A DNA stretch of 64,000 nucleotides from Tillandsia leiboldiana (taxonomy: Eukaryota; Streptophyta; Magnoliopsida; Poales; Bromeliaceae): NCBI GenBank assembly GCA_029204045.2, contig CM055063.1, forward strand, positions 40,829,562 through 40,893,561. The letters are read 5' to 3'. Position numbers and translations under genes: made by a program. A model generated the notes under the pieces. That model saw only the letters and a list, made by a program, of their open reading frames with translations. It ran no database searches and was not told the DNA's origin. This document shows, piece by piece, positions 10,265 through 19,279 of this stretch. Position 1 is the first letter of the stretch. Every line of letters starts with the position of its first letter.

Positions 10265-11017
10265 TTAACTCCGGTCCGCGACGAACAGATCTGGATAGCA
10301 CTCCCTCATCTTCGACTCCAGTTCCCACGTCGCCTCACGTTCTTCCTGGTTGTTCCAAAGCACCTTTACGTAGGGGATCGTCCGGTTGCGCAATTTTTTG
10401 TCCTCCCGTGCCAAGATCCGCACGGGTATTTCCTCAAAGCTTAGGTCCTCTTTAAGCTCGACAGCAGCGACGTCGAGTACACGCGATGGGTCGGGTAGAT
10501 ATCTTCGGAGCATTGAAACATGGAACACGTTGTGAATCCGGTCAAGGTTTGGCGGTAGGGCTAGGCGATAGGCCACCGGGCCGATGCGCTCCAAAATCTC
10601 AAAACGCCCCACATACCGTGGGCTCAGCTTGCTTCTCATCCCGAACCGCTTAATCCCTTTGGACGGCGAAACTCGCAGTAGCATGTGCTCCCCCACATGG
10701 AACTCCAAGTCGCGGCGCCTCCGGTCTGCGTAGCTCTTTTGTCGACTCTGGGCGGTCAACAACCTCTGTCTGATGATGCGCACCTTCTCCTCGGTCTCTT
10801 CCACCAAATTTGGCCCCAAAAATTTTCGCTCCCCCAGGTCGTCCCAACAGATCGGAGATTGACAGCGTCGGCCATATAACGCTTCGTACGGCGCCATATG
10901 GATGCTGGCCTGGTAACTGTTATTGTAGGCGAACTCCATGAGTGGTAGGTAGCGTGACCATCCGTCCCCCAAATCAAGTACACAGGCTCGAAGCATGTCC
11001 TCGAGGATCTGGATCAC
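10265..11017 (-). pseudogene. G pol: integrase C-terminal and chromodomain-like region
   Basis: This is the 3' end of gypsy pol. It starts inside the integrase core region, continues through FAYNNSYQASIHMAPYEALY and the GRRCQSP block, and includes the IHNVFHVSMLR motif. It ends in a chromodomain-like segment (IPYVKVLWNNQEEREATWE) typical of plant chromoviruses. That segment is thought to help direct integration into heterochromatin. The frame is 250 residues with no stop, but it is separated from the integrase core by a frame change near 11020-11080. A conserved TTCGAGGACGAAACTTG closes the gene just before the LTR. Confidence 0.88.
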
Positions 11018-11331
11018 CCGTTCAGACTGTCCGTCCGTCTAGGGGTGAAAGGCTGTGCTGAAGTGCAGTCTGGACCCCAGAGCCCGTTGTAGTCTCTGTC
11101 TGAAGTGATCGATGCCGGTACCCCGTGCAACCTCACGATCTCGCTGATGTAGACTTGAGCCAGCTGTTCTCGCGTCCACGTCGTGTGAATGGGTAGGAAG
11201 TGAGTTGACTTCGTTAACCGATCCACGACGACCCAGATGGTGTCGTGCCCCTGTTGCGAACGCGGAAACCCGGTGACAAAATCCATGGTGATTCGCTCCC
11301 ATTTCCACTCTGGCGCTGGTAGTGGTTGCAA
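11014..11331 (-). pseudogene. G pol: integrase core, frameshifted
   Basis: The integrase catalytic domain joins element DNA to the target. The first catalytic Asp is in ITMDFVTGFPRS, and VVVDRLTKSTHF and the second Asp in SITSDRD follow. After SDRD the sense moves to another frame (11039-11425), so the third acidic residue is not in the same frame. A stop codon at about 11345 separates it from the RNase H/zinc segment. Confidence 0.85.
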
Positions 11332-11346
11332 CTTTCCCGCCGGCCG

Positions 11347-12243
11347 CTAGTGTTCGGCCTTTATCTGTTGACAGATCAAACAATGTGCTACAAATTGTGT
11401 TACATCCCCCTTCAGCTTCGGCCACCAGAAGGTCTGCCTGAGGTCTCTATACATTTTTGTGCCCCCGGGGTGCGCCGCATAGGGGGCGTAGTGTGCTTCT
11501 GTCAAAATTTCCCTTTTCAAATCTGGCGAATCGAGCACGCAAATCTGCCCTCGGAAATGAAGTGCGCTGTCTGCCCCTACCGAAAAGTCCCCCTCTTGGT
11601 CCGGGGAAATCCTGTCCCGGACAAGTTGTAACTGTGAGTCGGTCCTTTGGTCTTCTCGGATCTTCTCGAACAAGGTTGGTTTGACTATTAAAGACATTAG
11701 TGGCTCGACCGTTCCCGCCGGTACCACCTCCAGCCTCAACCGCGAGAACTCCGCGATTAAGTCATCCTGCTGAGTAATTGAGCCTGCTGATGCCCCCTCT
11801 ATTTGTCCCTTTCTGCTCAAGGCGTCTGCTACCACATTTGCTTTTCCGGAGTGGTATTGAATTGTTAGATCGTAGTCCTTCAGCAACTCCAACCACCGTC
11901 TCTGTCGCAGGTTCAGCTCCTTCTGGGTGAAAAGGTACTTAAGGCTTGGGTGGTCCGAGAACACATTACAATAGACACCAAAGAGATAGTGCCTCCAAAG
12001 CTTCAGAACGAAGACGACTGCGGCCAGCTCCAAATCATATGTCGGGTAGTTCCGTTCATAATCCTTGAGTTGTCTTGAGGCATAAGCTATGACTTTCCCC
12101 TGTTGCATAAGTACACCCCCCAATCCAATCCGCGATGCATCGCAGTAAACCTCGTAGTCCTCTCCGGGTGTCGGTAGCGCAAGTACAGGTGCCCTTGTTA
12201 ACCTATTCTTAAGTTCTTCAAAGCTCTCCTGGCATTGGGCCGT
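11347..12243 (-). pseudogene. G pol: RNase H and integrase zinc-binding region
   Basis: RNase H removes the RNA strand of the hybrid. Its signature is clear: GKVIAYASRQLKDYERNYPTYD, LELAAVVFVLKLWRHYLFG, DHPSLKYLF, and the closing NVVADALSRK. A linker follows, then the integrase HHCC zinc finger (EAHYAPYAAHPG, TFWWPKLK, CLICQQIK). The long frame starts at 12123. The stretch to 12243 joins it to reverse transcriptase after an in-frame TAG. A further TAG follows the zinc finger. Confidence 0.87.
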
Positions 12244-12915
12244 CTAGATAAATTTTTCTCCTTTTCGGGTCAGGCGGTTTGGAGGGGTCACAATCTTCGA
12301 GAAGCCCTCGACGAAACGTCTGTAGTATCCTGCTAGGCCCAGGAAGCTGCGGACTTCCGTTATCGTAGTCGGTTGGGGCCAGTCGGTCACCGACTCCACC
12401 TTCTTGGGATCCACTACAATTCCCGCTGCTGATATAATGTGCCCTAGAAACCCCACCTCGCGAAGCCAAAACTCGCACTTCTTAAGTTTGGCAAACAACC
12501 TCTGGTCCCTGAGAGTCTGCAGAACAATCTGTAACTGCTCCTCGTGTTCCTCATCGGTGAGCGAGTAGATCATGATGTCGTCGATAAAGACCACTACGAA
12601 CTGATCCAAGAAGGGCTTGAAGACTCTGTTCATCATATCGATAAATACCGCTGGTGCGTTGGTAAGCCCGAACGACATTACAGTAAACTTGTAGTGGCCG
12701 TACCGAGTCCGGAAAGCCGTCTTTGGAATATCCTCATCTTGAACTCTGAGCTGATGGTAGCCTGACTGCAGATCAATCTTTGAAAAAACCGTTGCTCCCC
12801 GTAGTTGATCAAAGAGGTCATCAATCCTGGGTAAGGGGTACTTGTTCTTCACTATGACTTTGTTTATCTCCCTGTAGTCGATGCACAGCCGCAGGCTTCC
12901 GTCCTTCTTTCGCAC
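12244..12915 (-). pseudogene. G pol: reverse transcriptase core
   Basis: The frame is 223 residues and contains the gypsy RT blocks in order: KKDGSLRLCIDYREIN, the YPLPRIDDLFDQLRG block, VFSKIDLQSGYHQLR, FGLTNAPAVF and the active-site FIDD (residues 110-113). FLGHIISAAG and RSFLGLAGYYRRFVEGFSKI follow. It ends at a TAG (12244-12246). The N-terminal part of the domain is in another frame (12864-13262), so a frameshift lies near 12920-12990. Confidence 0.92.
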
Positions 12916-13262
12916 GAAAAGTACCGGTGCGCCCCAAGGCGACGCACGAAAAGTATCCAGAAGATCATCGAGCTGCGCCTTAATTCCTTCAGTTCTTCAA
13001 AGGCCATTCTGTAGGGTGCCTTCGTGATAGGTCGGGTGCCTGGTAGAAGCTCGATCGGAAAAACAACCTCCCTTTCGGCAGGCATTCCTGGTAGTTCCGT
13101 AGGAAAAACGTCTGGGAAGTCCTTCATAATCGGGATGTCGGAGAGTGTCGCAGAGGGCCTAGTGGCTAGGTCCACCGACGCCAAGTAGGCCACGCACCCT
13201 CCCTCATCAGTTTCCTGGCTCGCAATGCTGGGATGATGGTGGAAAAAGAGATGCTCTTGCAT
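12864..13262 (-). pseudogene. G pol: start of reverse transcriptase
   Basis: The characteristic entry to gypsy RT is readable: FPDVFPTELPGMPAEREV, the FPIELLPGT segment and KAPYRMAFEELKEL. The reading frame then leaves the expected sense, with the continuation in the frame of 12244-12915. It is joined upstream to protease. Confidence 0.85.
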
Positions 13263-13294
13263 GCCAGGTACACATTCTCTGGAAATCCTGGGTA

Positions 13295-14006
13295 CTATAG
13301 TCGCACCTGCCGCTTCTCGCAGTCGATCACGGCCTGATACTTAGTGAGCCAATCCATTCCAAGTACCACATCGTACTCCTTTAATGGAATGACCACCAAA
13401 TCCCACGGACAAGAAAGCCTCCCCAACCTTATCGGGCAAGAAGGTACAAGGTTGCGGGCCTCCAAGGGCCCCCCCACGGTTTGGACTGACAACAAACTTA
13501 GTAGGGGTCTCTCCTCAAAACCATGTGAAAGTGCAAAGTCGTAAGATATGAACGAGTGGGTTGCTCCGGTATCAAAAAGAGTTCTAGCACGGTAAACTGA
13601 AATTAGAGTGATACCTGCTACAACGTCCTCTGGTGGGTCCGTCTCCTGGTGGGTCATTGAATAAACCCTGCATCCTAGTTGTGGTGGCCTTTCCCCTGCT
13701 GGTCGTGGTGCTGGAAGTCTAGAGGCCGGTCCCATCGGGGCTTTTCCCCGTCCCGTGTGCTGCGGTGCCGGCGTAGAAGCCGCTGAAGAAGCCGATCCCT
13801 GGTTCGTGGGGCAGTTGAAGCGGAAATGCCCCTTCTTGCCGCAGCGGAAGCAATGGTCATGCCTCCTTGAGCACTCTGTCACCCGGTGTGCCCCGCCGCA
13901 GATGACGCAAGGCCTATCGTCAGATCTCTGTCCACCCACTGGTGCGCTCCTGGTTCTCTGCTGGGGTCTCCACCGTTTAGAGGGTCGATTCCCGCTGGAA
14001 GAGTCT
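13295..14006 (-). pseudogene. G gag zinc knuckles and retropepsin
   Basis: Two cysteine-rich knuckles bind element RNA: CVICGGAHRVTEC, then CFRCGKKGHFRFNC (C-x2-C-x4-H-x4-C). A Pro/Ala-rich linker leads to the aspartic protease with the active site FDTGATHSFIS and the second signature DVVLGMDWL. The 214-residue frame is uninterrupted from the knuckles through protease. Its upstream gag is interrupted at 14007 by element F and resumes at 22418. Confidence 0.92.
14002..14006. repeat. target-site duplication of F, left copy
   Basis: AGTCT stands directly before the TGTGAGG of F. The same five bases follow the last CA of F at 22413-22417. Gag of G continues on both sides. Confidence 0.95.
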
Positions 14007-14465
14007 TGTGAGGACCCGAATCCCCACTTTAGGGTTTACTGTTGGTTTGGAGGCTTCAGGGAGTGCGTGTGTGCGTGTCGGACCCCAGATTTGGGTTTCT
14101 GGTAAATTTGGAGCTTGTTTTCTTTTCCGGAAGTCCATTTTGGGTGTGTGAGGTGTTTGCGCGCTTACTGGAGCCAAGAATGTGACCCGGAATGGAAATT
14201 GGAACAAGTCTACTCTTCCGGGAATTTTTGGGAAATTTTAGTAGTGGAATTTGGCCGAACGGACCTCGAATTTGGATTCAGCGCGCGAAAACGAGCGAAA
14301 TGGACTATTTACTTGAATTTTTCGGAGCCCGGACGCGAAAACACGGAAATCGAGGCTTGGGTCACTGTTCCGGCCGCCGGAGAAGCGCCGGCGGCGGCGG
14401 AGCGCGGCGGCGGAGGGCGGCGCAGGCGCGCGGTCCACCGCGGGGCGCGTGCACCGGGCGCGGGC

Positions 14466-14905
14466 CACGTGGAGGGCTGCGGTTGGCCGGCGCAGCGGGC
14501 GCGGTCCACGGGCCTTGGCGGGGTGCACGGTGGACCGAGGACATGCCACGTGGCATCTCGTGGTTGGTGCGGTGTTGTGCACGCGGTCCACGAATTGTTG
14601 TCTCTGGTGCACGGTAGACCGGTGGACACGTGGCGTTGTCTGGTTGGCGGGTTCTGGTGCACTCGGTCCACTCGGCAGTGGCGGCTGAGGCGGTGCCTCG
14701 GGGCGCGTGCCCGACCCCGATCCGGCGGCGGCGCGACCGTGCACGTCACCCGACGTGCGCGTTGACCGGGGCGGTTTGGGGGCGCCACGTGGCGCCCCGT
14801 GGTTGGTCGGGCGTAGCGGTGCACGTCGCCTGGTCGGGACACGTGGCATCGCTGGATTCGTCGGGGTTCGTGCGCCGGGTGCAGAGGGCGAATCAGGGAC
14901 ACGTG
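14466..14905 (+). promoter_or_regulatory. cluster of six G-box (CACGTG) sites in U3 of F
   Basis: CACGTG occurs at 14466, 14547, 14627, 14786, 14840 and 14900, mostly as CCACGTGG or ACACGTGG, all upstream of the TATA box. The 14786 copy is the centre of a perfect 20-bp palindrome (14779-14798). Plant bZIP and bHLH regulators of light and abscisic-acid responses bind G-boxes; binding here is inferred. The 3' LTR repeats the arrangement 5273 bases on. Confidence 0.7.
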
Positions 14906-15040
14906 GCGGCCTGAGAATGATTCGGGCACATACAGTAACGGTCCGGGCCCGTTACAGTAGCAGCCTGGAAAATTCGGGCGCCCGAATTCCCTGGGCCCAA
15001 AAATCCGAAAGTTGCTTTTGGGCTGATTTTTCCTGGAGCC

Positions 15041-15048
15041 TATAAATA
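15041..15048 (+). promoter_or_regulatory. TATA box of F
   Basis: TATAAATA lies in GGAGCCTATAAATAGGCTGC, downstream of the G-boxes; the 3' LTR has it at 20314-20321. LTR H has the same element on the minus strand (63411-63418). Confidence 0.75.
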
Positions 15049-16672
15049 GGCTGCTTTGGGCCGACTTTTTCACCCCTTTTTCGTGAGATTTGGCTCTTGA
15101 GCCCTTCATGAAATTTTCTCCTCTCCCTCTTACCAATCTTCCCGCGAAGTTTCCGATTTTCTGGAGGCTCCGGCGACGACGTTTCCGGCATCGTAGCGCA
15201 GTACGGCGTGTTTCTGTTGGAGGCCCATTATCGCCGCATTTTGGTCTAAAAATTCCACAGAGCCACCCCGAGAGTCTTTTTCAGCGATTTTTCCGGCGTT
15301 GGATTCACGAGAGGTATATCTTCGACTTTCATGTTGAGTGTTTTGTCTAGATTTGGGCTTTTGGCACGGTTTTCGAGGCATTACTGAGCCACTATTTTGC
15401 TGTGAGATTCCTGGACAGCACTCACTTCGTGGATTTTTATCTCCTCATCCGGACATCGGAATTCGACGATTCAAGAGCCTATCGACATCTACACTTCACG
15501 AGGATCGTCGTGGTATTTTTTATCTGAATTTCTGGAAGAATATTTTCAGGTAAAATTTTCGTGTGAACAGGGACTGTGCATGCAGATTTCTGAATGTGGA
15601 TTTTTGTGTGAATTGCTTGTAGATTGTGAATTGTTGTTGTACCCAGGACTTTTAGAGCCCCACTCTGGTGCTCTTTGCACCGTGGACTGGGTGAATTGTC
15701 GATTTGTGGGTATCATATCTGTACCGTCCCGGACTGTTAGCGTGTTCAGGTGGGTGATCTTGCTTTCAAAATCTATGGACTGCACTCTAATTCTGCGAAT
15801 ATAGTAGCATGCATGTTAATTTATGACCCCAATATTAGGTGAGAACTGTATGTTAGTACCCACAGTTGATAGCTGTTAAATCTGATGACCTCATTGAACC
15901 ACTGGCATTATTTGAACTCTTACAACATGAAAACTCAACTTAGCTTAAATGTCAGTTAATTAATTATTCATGCACAATTAGACTACAGAAAATGTGAACA
16001 TGTATTCAGATTTGCTCATCACCTTAGCTTCCCCACAGTGGTTGTACTCTTGTCATTCTGGACATAGTGATTTTTCCCCCGAGTCGCGGGCTGGGAGGTT
16101 TATTAGCTAGGGTTGCATTTGCACTCGCGTCTGGGGACCGAGTGGCGTCTGTAGCAGTCTGCAGACCAGCTTGCATTATGATAGTGACAGTGATATTGGC
16201 TCTGGGATCTTTGGGACATGGTCATAGTGACAGTGTGGATTTTTAGCCAGTGAGTGAGATAGTGATTGGATCATAGCCTGCATGAGCCACATTTGTGTTC
16301 GACAGTGTTGCGCAGATATTTTACTCGTGTGGGTCGCTCCCCTCGAGTGCCACTCCGGAGTAGGCGAGACCGGGTTGTAGTACCGGTTTGAGATTGAGCT
16401 AGATACCGGGTTGGAGTACCGGACATACCTACAGCAGTAGGTAGGCGCAGGCTTGACTGGACCCGTTGTGGCAGTCAGTTTGGATTAAGTGATTTGAGTT
16501 GAGTATCAGTAGCGGCATATCGTCCTTCTGTACTATTCCTTGAGCATTTCAGATAGAGGCATAGTAGCAGTAGATGTTTACTTTCCAGCTTTTCTATATT
16601 GCATTTCTTTTGTTACTTTTTGCCTCTAGTGGACTTAGTGGGCAGACCGTCGGGCTTGTTGGCGGCACCCAC

Positions 16673-16700
16673 TGAGAACTACTGTGGGAGGTAGTTCTCA
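16673..16700 (+). promoter_or_regulatory. LTR hairpin, F 5' copy
   Basis: TGAGAACTAC / GTAGTTCTCA pair perfectly around TGTGGGAG. The 3' LTR copy at 21946-21973 has one A-to-G change in the right arm that leaves a G-T wobble, so RNA pairing is kept. Confidence 0.75.
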
Positions 16701-17148
16701 CACCCGGCGTGGTGTCTTTTTCCCCAGGGACTTCAGCTCCAGTTCCTGCGGTACCAGTTGCTGATCCTGCTCCTTCAGACCGAGGTAAGGGAGTCGCGAG
16801 ATAGATCCCTTCCCCCCCCTTAAGCTTCAGTGTGTTATAGAGGTACCCTTATATTTTGGTGGTGTCATGTTTGAGAGATCATGTAGTGAGGGATCGAGTT
16901 GTACTCTTTTGTTTTCTTTTGAGAGACTTCTGTATTACTAGTGAGGATTTTATGTATTATATTTTCGAGAGACTTTCTTCTTTCTGTTCATAGTTAGATT
17001 TTTTTTTTATTCTACAGCTCTGATATCTGTTAGTATAGATGCTTATTTGCAGGTAGACGCTACGTCTCTACGAGGCTTCCTGTAGGGACGGCGGATCTGT
17101 TGGCGAGCCCGGGGTACAGTTCCGACCCCGGGGCGTGACAGATTAGAG

Positions 17149-17161
17149 TGGTATCAGAGCC
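17149..17161 (+). other. primer-binding site of F
   Basis: TGGTATCAGAGCC is a perfect match to the usual initiator tRNA-Met primer site, eight bases after the LTR end. Confidence 0.93.
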
Positions 17162-17440
17162 TAGGATTTAGGTCTTGGAGGACTTAGGAACCCTAGGCTT
17201 ATGGTTAAACCCTAGGATGACCCACGTGAGAGCCGAGACTTTTTAGCGAAAGTCTGGATTGGGTATCTAACTCTCCCGAATGGATTGGAATGAGTGATAG
17301 ACATGCCTTCCTTCTGTGGCGACTATGTTGGCTGCAGACAACATAGTGCTTCGGGAAGGGGGACATGCCTTTTGACTTTCGCTAGATTGGGTCGAGTGTT
17401 GCTTCTGGTTTTGATTGTTTGTTTTGTCCCTCAGGTGGGG

Positions 17441-17476
17441 ATGCCTCCTCGACGTTCGATGGTGACTCGCTCGTAG
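17441..17476 (+). pseudogene. ancestral gag start of F, stopped at codon 12
   Basis: An ATG followed by CCTCCTCGACG lies in the same frame as the long gag frame. It matches the gag starts of A and B (ATGCCCCCGAGACG and ATGCCCCTGAGACG). In F a TAG at 17474-17476 ends it after eleven codons. Translation of the long frame would need the later ATG at 17552 or readthrough. Confidence 0.65.
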
Positions 17477-17551
17477 CCTTCGTCCTCTGAGCCCGAGCAG
17501 GAGGACTCGGGACGAGGACACCAGGCTGAGATTCAGGAGCTCCGTGCCCAG

Positions 17552-18988
17552 ATGGCACAGATGGCTGAGGCGTCTCGACGCCAGGAGGAGGCAGTGGCGC
17601 GGCTGATGCTCATGCTGGAGCAGAGAGCGCAGCCGACGGTGGCACCCCCTGAGAGTTCCCCGGTGCCTTCTTCTCCTGTGGTGGCGCCCCCTGTTGTGCA
17701 ACCTGCACCGGCGATTCCAGTTGAGCCGGTTTCGAGTAGACCACCGGCTGGGGCATCAGGTTCGTTGACTTTGGCGGAGCAGCGGGAGGTGATGGAATTG
17801 TTGATAAGATTTCGCAAGTTTGATCCACCCCGCTTTTCGGGTATGAGTGCTGAGCCGTGGGCGGCCGAGTCTTGGATATCAGCCATGGAGCCCCACTTTG
17901 AGAGCCTGTTTGTTGATGAGAGGTTTCGAGTTATTCTGGCTACACACTTCCTGGAGAGCAACGCCGAGGCATGGTGGCGGCGTGTGCGACCAGCTGGTCC
18001 ACCTAGGGCGCAGCTTCTTTCTTGGGCTGAGTTTCGGAGCATGTTGTTGGGGGCATTCTTTCCTAAGAGCGTCAGACAGCGACTGGAGGAGCAGCTGAAG
18101 AATCTCCGACAGGGAGATAGGCCCGTGCACATGTACATAGCTGAATTCAATCAGCTATTGGCATGCTTGCCACACGTGGCCAGGGACGAGAGCCACCGTA
18201 TTTACATGTTTGAGAGGGGACTACGCAGGGATATCTACCAGTTTGTTCGCTCCTGCAGACTGCAGACTTTGGAGGCCTCGATGGAGCAGGCCTTGTATGT
18301 GGAGTGTGGAGAGGCCGTGATGTCTGAGGTATCTCCGGCCCCTGTAGCGACTTCTGGGGCGAAGCGTCCGGCTTCTCCGGAGGAGGGTCAGTCTAGCCAG
18401 CAGGAACCCCTGAGACCTCCGCGTTTCCACCCTCAGGGCCGGGGGCATCAGGGACACCAGAGATCGGGGGCGTCTCGCCAAATACAGCAGCAACATCGTC
18501 GACCCCCACAACAGCAGTTTTCACAGCAGACTTCTCAGCAGCAGCGCCCAGATCGGTGTATTATCTGTGGAGGCTCTCACCTACCGACTCTGTGCCCGCA
18601 GAGACAGGGCCATTGTTTTCGCTGCGGGCAGGCCGGTCACTTTGCGAGCGTGTGCCCCATAGCCGGCCCTCCAGTTCCATCATCAGCGTCTGCACCGTCT
18701 GTTCCTTACCGGCCAGCCAGCCCTACTGCGGTCTACAGCAGGCCAGATTTTGCCTCATCTTCTACTCGACAGTTAGAGCGACGTCCCCCGGCACCGAGCG
18801 GTCGTGTTTATGCCGCTCAGGTTGAGGACACTTCAGCAGCAGAGCAGGTCGTCGCAGGTATTGTTCTGATCCTAGCAGTCCGTGCTCGGGCTCTTTTGTT
18901 ACCGGTGCATCTCATTCATTCATCTGTAGAGCTTTTGCATCTCTGCATGATATCAGGGCATGTGCATCTTTGCTTAATTAAGGGATAG
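17552..18988 (+). CDS. gag: gag of F (nucleocapsid/capsid protein)
   Basis: This is a 478-residue gag frame. An N-terminal helix-prone stretch (MAEASRRQEEAVARLMLMLE) is followed by a Pro-rich linker and then the retrotransposon gag domain. That domain contains WISAMEPHFESLF, HFLESNAEAWWRRVRP, FFPKSVRQRLEEQL and the FERGLRRDIYQFV segment. A Gln-rich stretch leads to two zinc knuckles at residues about 336-370: CIICGGSHLPTLC and CFRCGQAGHFASVC. It should form the particle and bind element RNA. The last 60 codons correspond to the start of protease in G but run out of frame there. The open frame may begin before this ATG, since no stop intervenes from 17477. Confidence 0.9.
   Translation: MAQMAEASRRQEEAVARLMLMLEQRAQPTVAPPESSPVPSSPVVAPPVVQPAPAIPVEPVSSRPPAGASGSLTLAEQREVMELLIRFRKFDPPRFSGMSAEPWAAESWISAMEPHFESLFVDERFRVILATHFLESNAEAWWRRVRPAGPPRAQLLSWAEFRSMLLGAFFPKSVRQRLEEQLKNLRQGDRPVHMYIAEFNQLLACLPHVARDESHRIYMFERGLRRDIYQFVRSCRLQTLEASMEQALYVECGEAVMSEVSPAPVATSGAKRPASPEEGQSSQQEPLRPPRFHPQGRGHQGHQRSGASRQIQQQHRRPPQQQFSQQTSQQQRPDRCIICGGSHLPTLCPQRQGHCFRCGQAGHFASVCPIAGPPVPSSASAPSVPYRPASPTAVYSRPDFASSSTRQLERRPPAPSGRVYAAQVEDTSAAEQVVAGIVLILAVRARALLLPVHLIHSSVELLHLCMISGHVHLCLIKG
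18790..18966 (+). pseudogene. protease relic at the end of F gag
   Basis: After the knuckles the gag frame reads GRVYAAQ and EQVVAGIVLI, aligning with CRVYSMT and EDVVAGITLI of G just before its protease active site. In another frame, 18898-18924 reads VTGASHSFI, matching DTGATHSFI of G. The catalytic Asp position is Val and the frame is shifted, so no active protease is made. It marks F as a deletion product of a gag-pol element. Confidence 0.7.
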
Positions 18989-19262
18989 GAATTTTGTGAC
19001 TTGCATTAGCGTTTGGATTCATCCCTGTATCTTCCAGCAGAAGCGAATTTTTCGGCGTAATTCGAATAGTTTGTACGTGTAGAGAGTTGGCTGTTCTTCC
19101 TCGTCCCCGGTGTTTGGAGAATTTCTGAGCTTTATCCAGCGGTTGGACTCACTTTGTGGAGAGTTTGTAGTGACTGGGGAGTTGGAGTGTGTTTTGTTGG
19201 AGGCTTACCTTTGGGCCTGGAGACTCCCTTTTGAGCCGTGTTTGTTTCGAGGACGAAACTTT
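18989..19262 (+). other. noncoding stretch between gag and polypurine tract of F
   Basis: No gene is visible. It ends with GTTTCGAGGACGAAACTTTC, the sequence that closes pol in autonomous relatives (G on the minus strand near 10240-10262, C near 56955-56972). This indicates that pol between protease and its last codons was removed. Confidence 0.65.
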
Positions 19263-19279
19263 CTTTTAGTGGGGGAGGA
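19263..19279 (+). other. polypurine tract of F
   Basis: CTTTTAGTGGGGGAGGA abuts the 3' LTR and is the expected start of plus-strand synthesis. A and B carry the same block (reverse strand, from 36832 and 28672). Confidence 0.88.

Larger units (their letters stand above)
14007..17140 (+). mobile_element. 5' LTR of F
   Basis: It runs from TGTGAGGACCCGAATCCCC to GGGGCGTGACA. In order it holds a very GC-rich U3 with six CACGTG sites, a TATA box at 15041, an untranslated part with AT-rich stretches, a ten-pair hairpin at 16673, and a U5 ending in the common gypsy terminus. The frames in 14115-15136 on both strands are products of high GC content and occur identically in the other LTR. Confidence 0.95.

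Noticed and set aside
14115..15136. Frames of 200-275 codons on both strands in the LTR of F, repeated at 19388-20409
   Set aside because: They are LTR U3 sequence with high GC content; both strands are open and no motif is found.
17149..17161. tRNA gene fragment
   Set aside because: Only the 3' complement of initiator tRNA-Met is present, directly after an LTR, so it is a primer-binding site.
17267..18150. Minus-strand frames opposite gag of F
   Set aside because: Shadows of the gag frame; no domain and no conservation in A or B.
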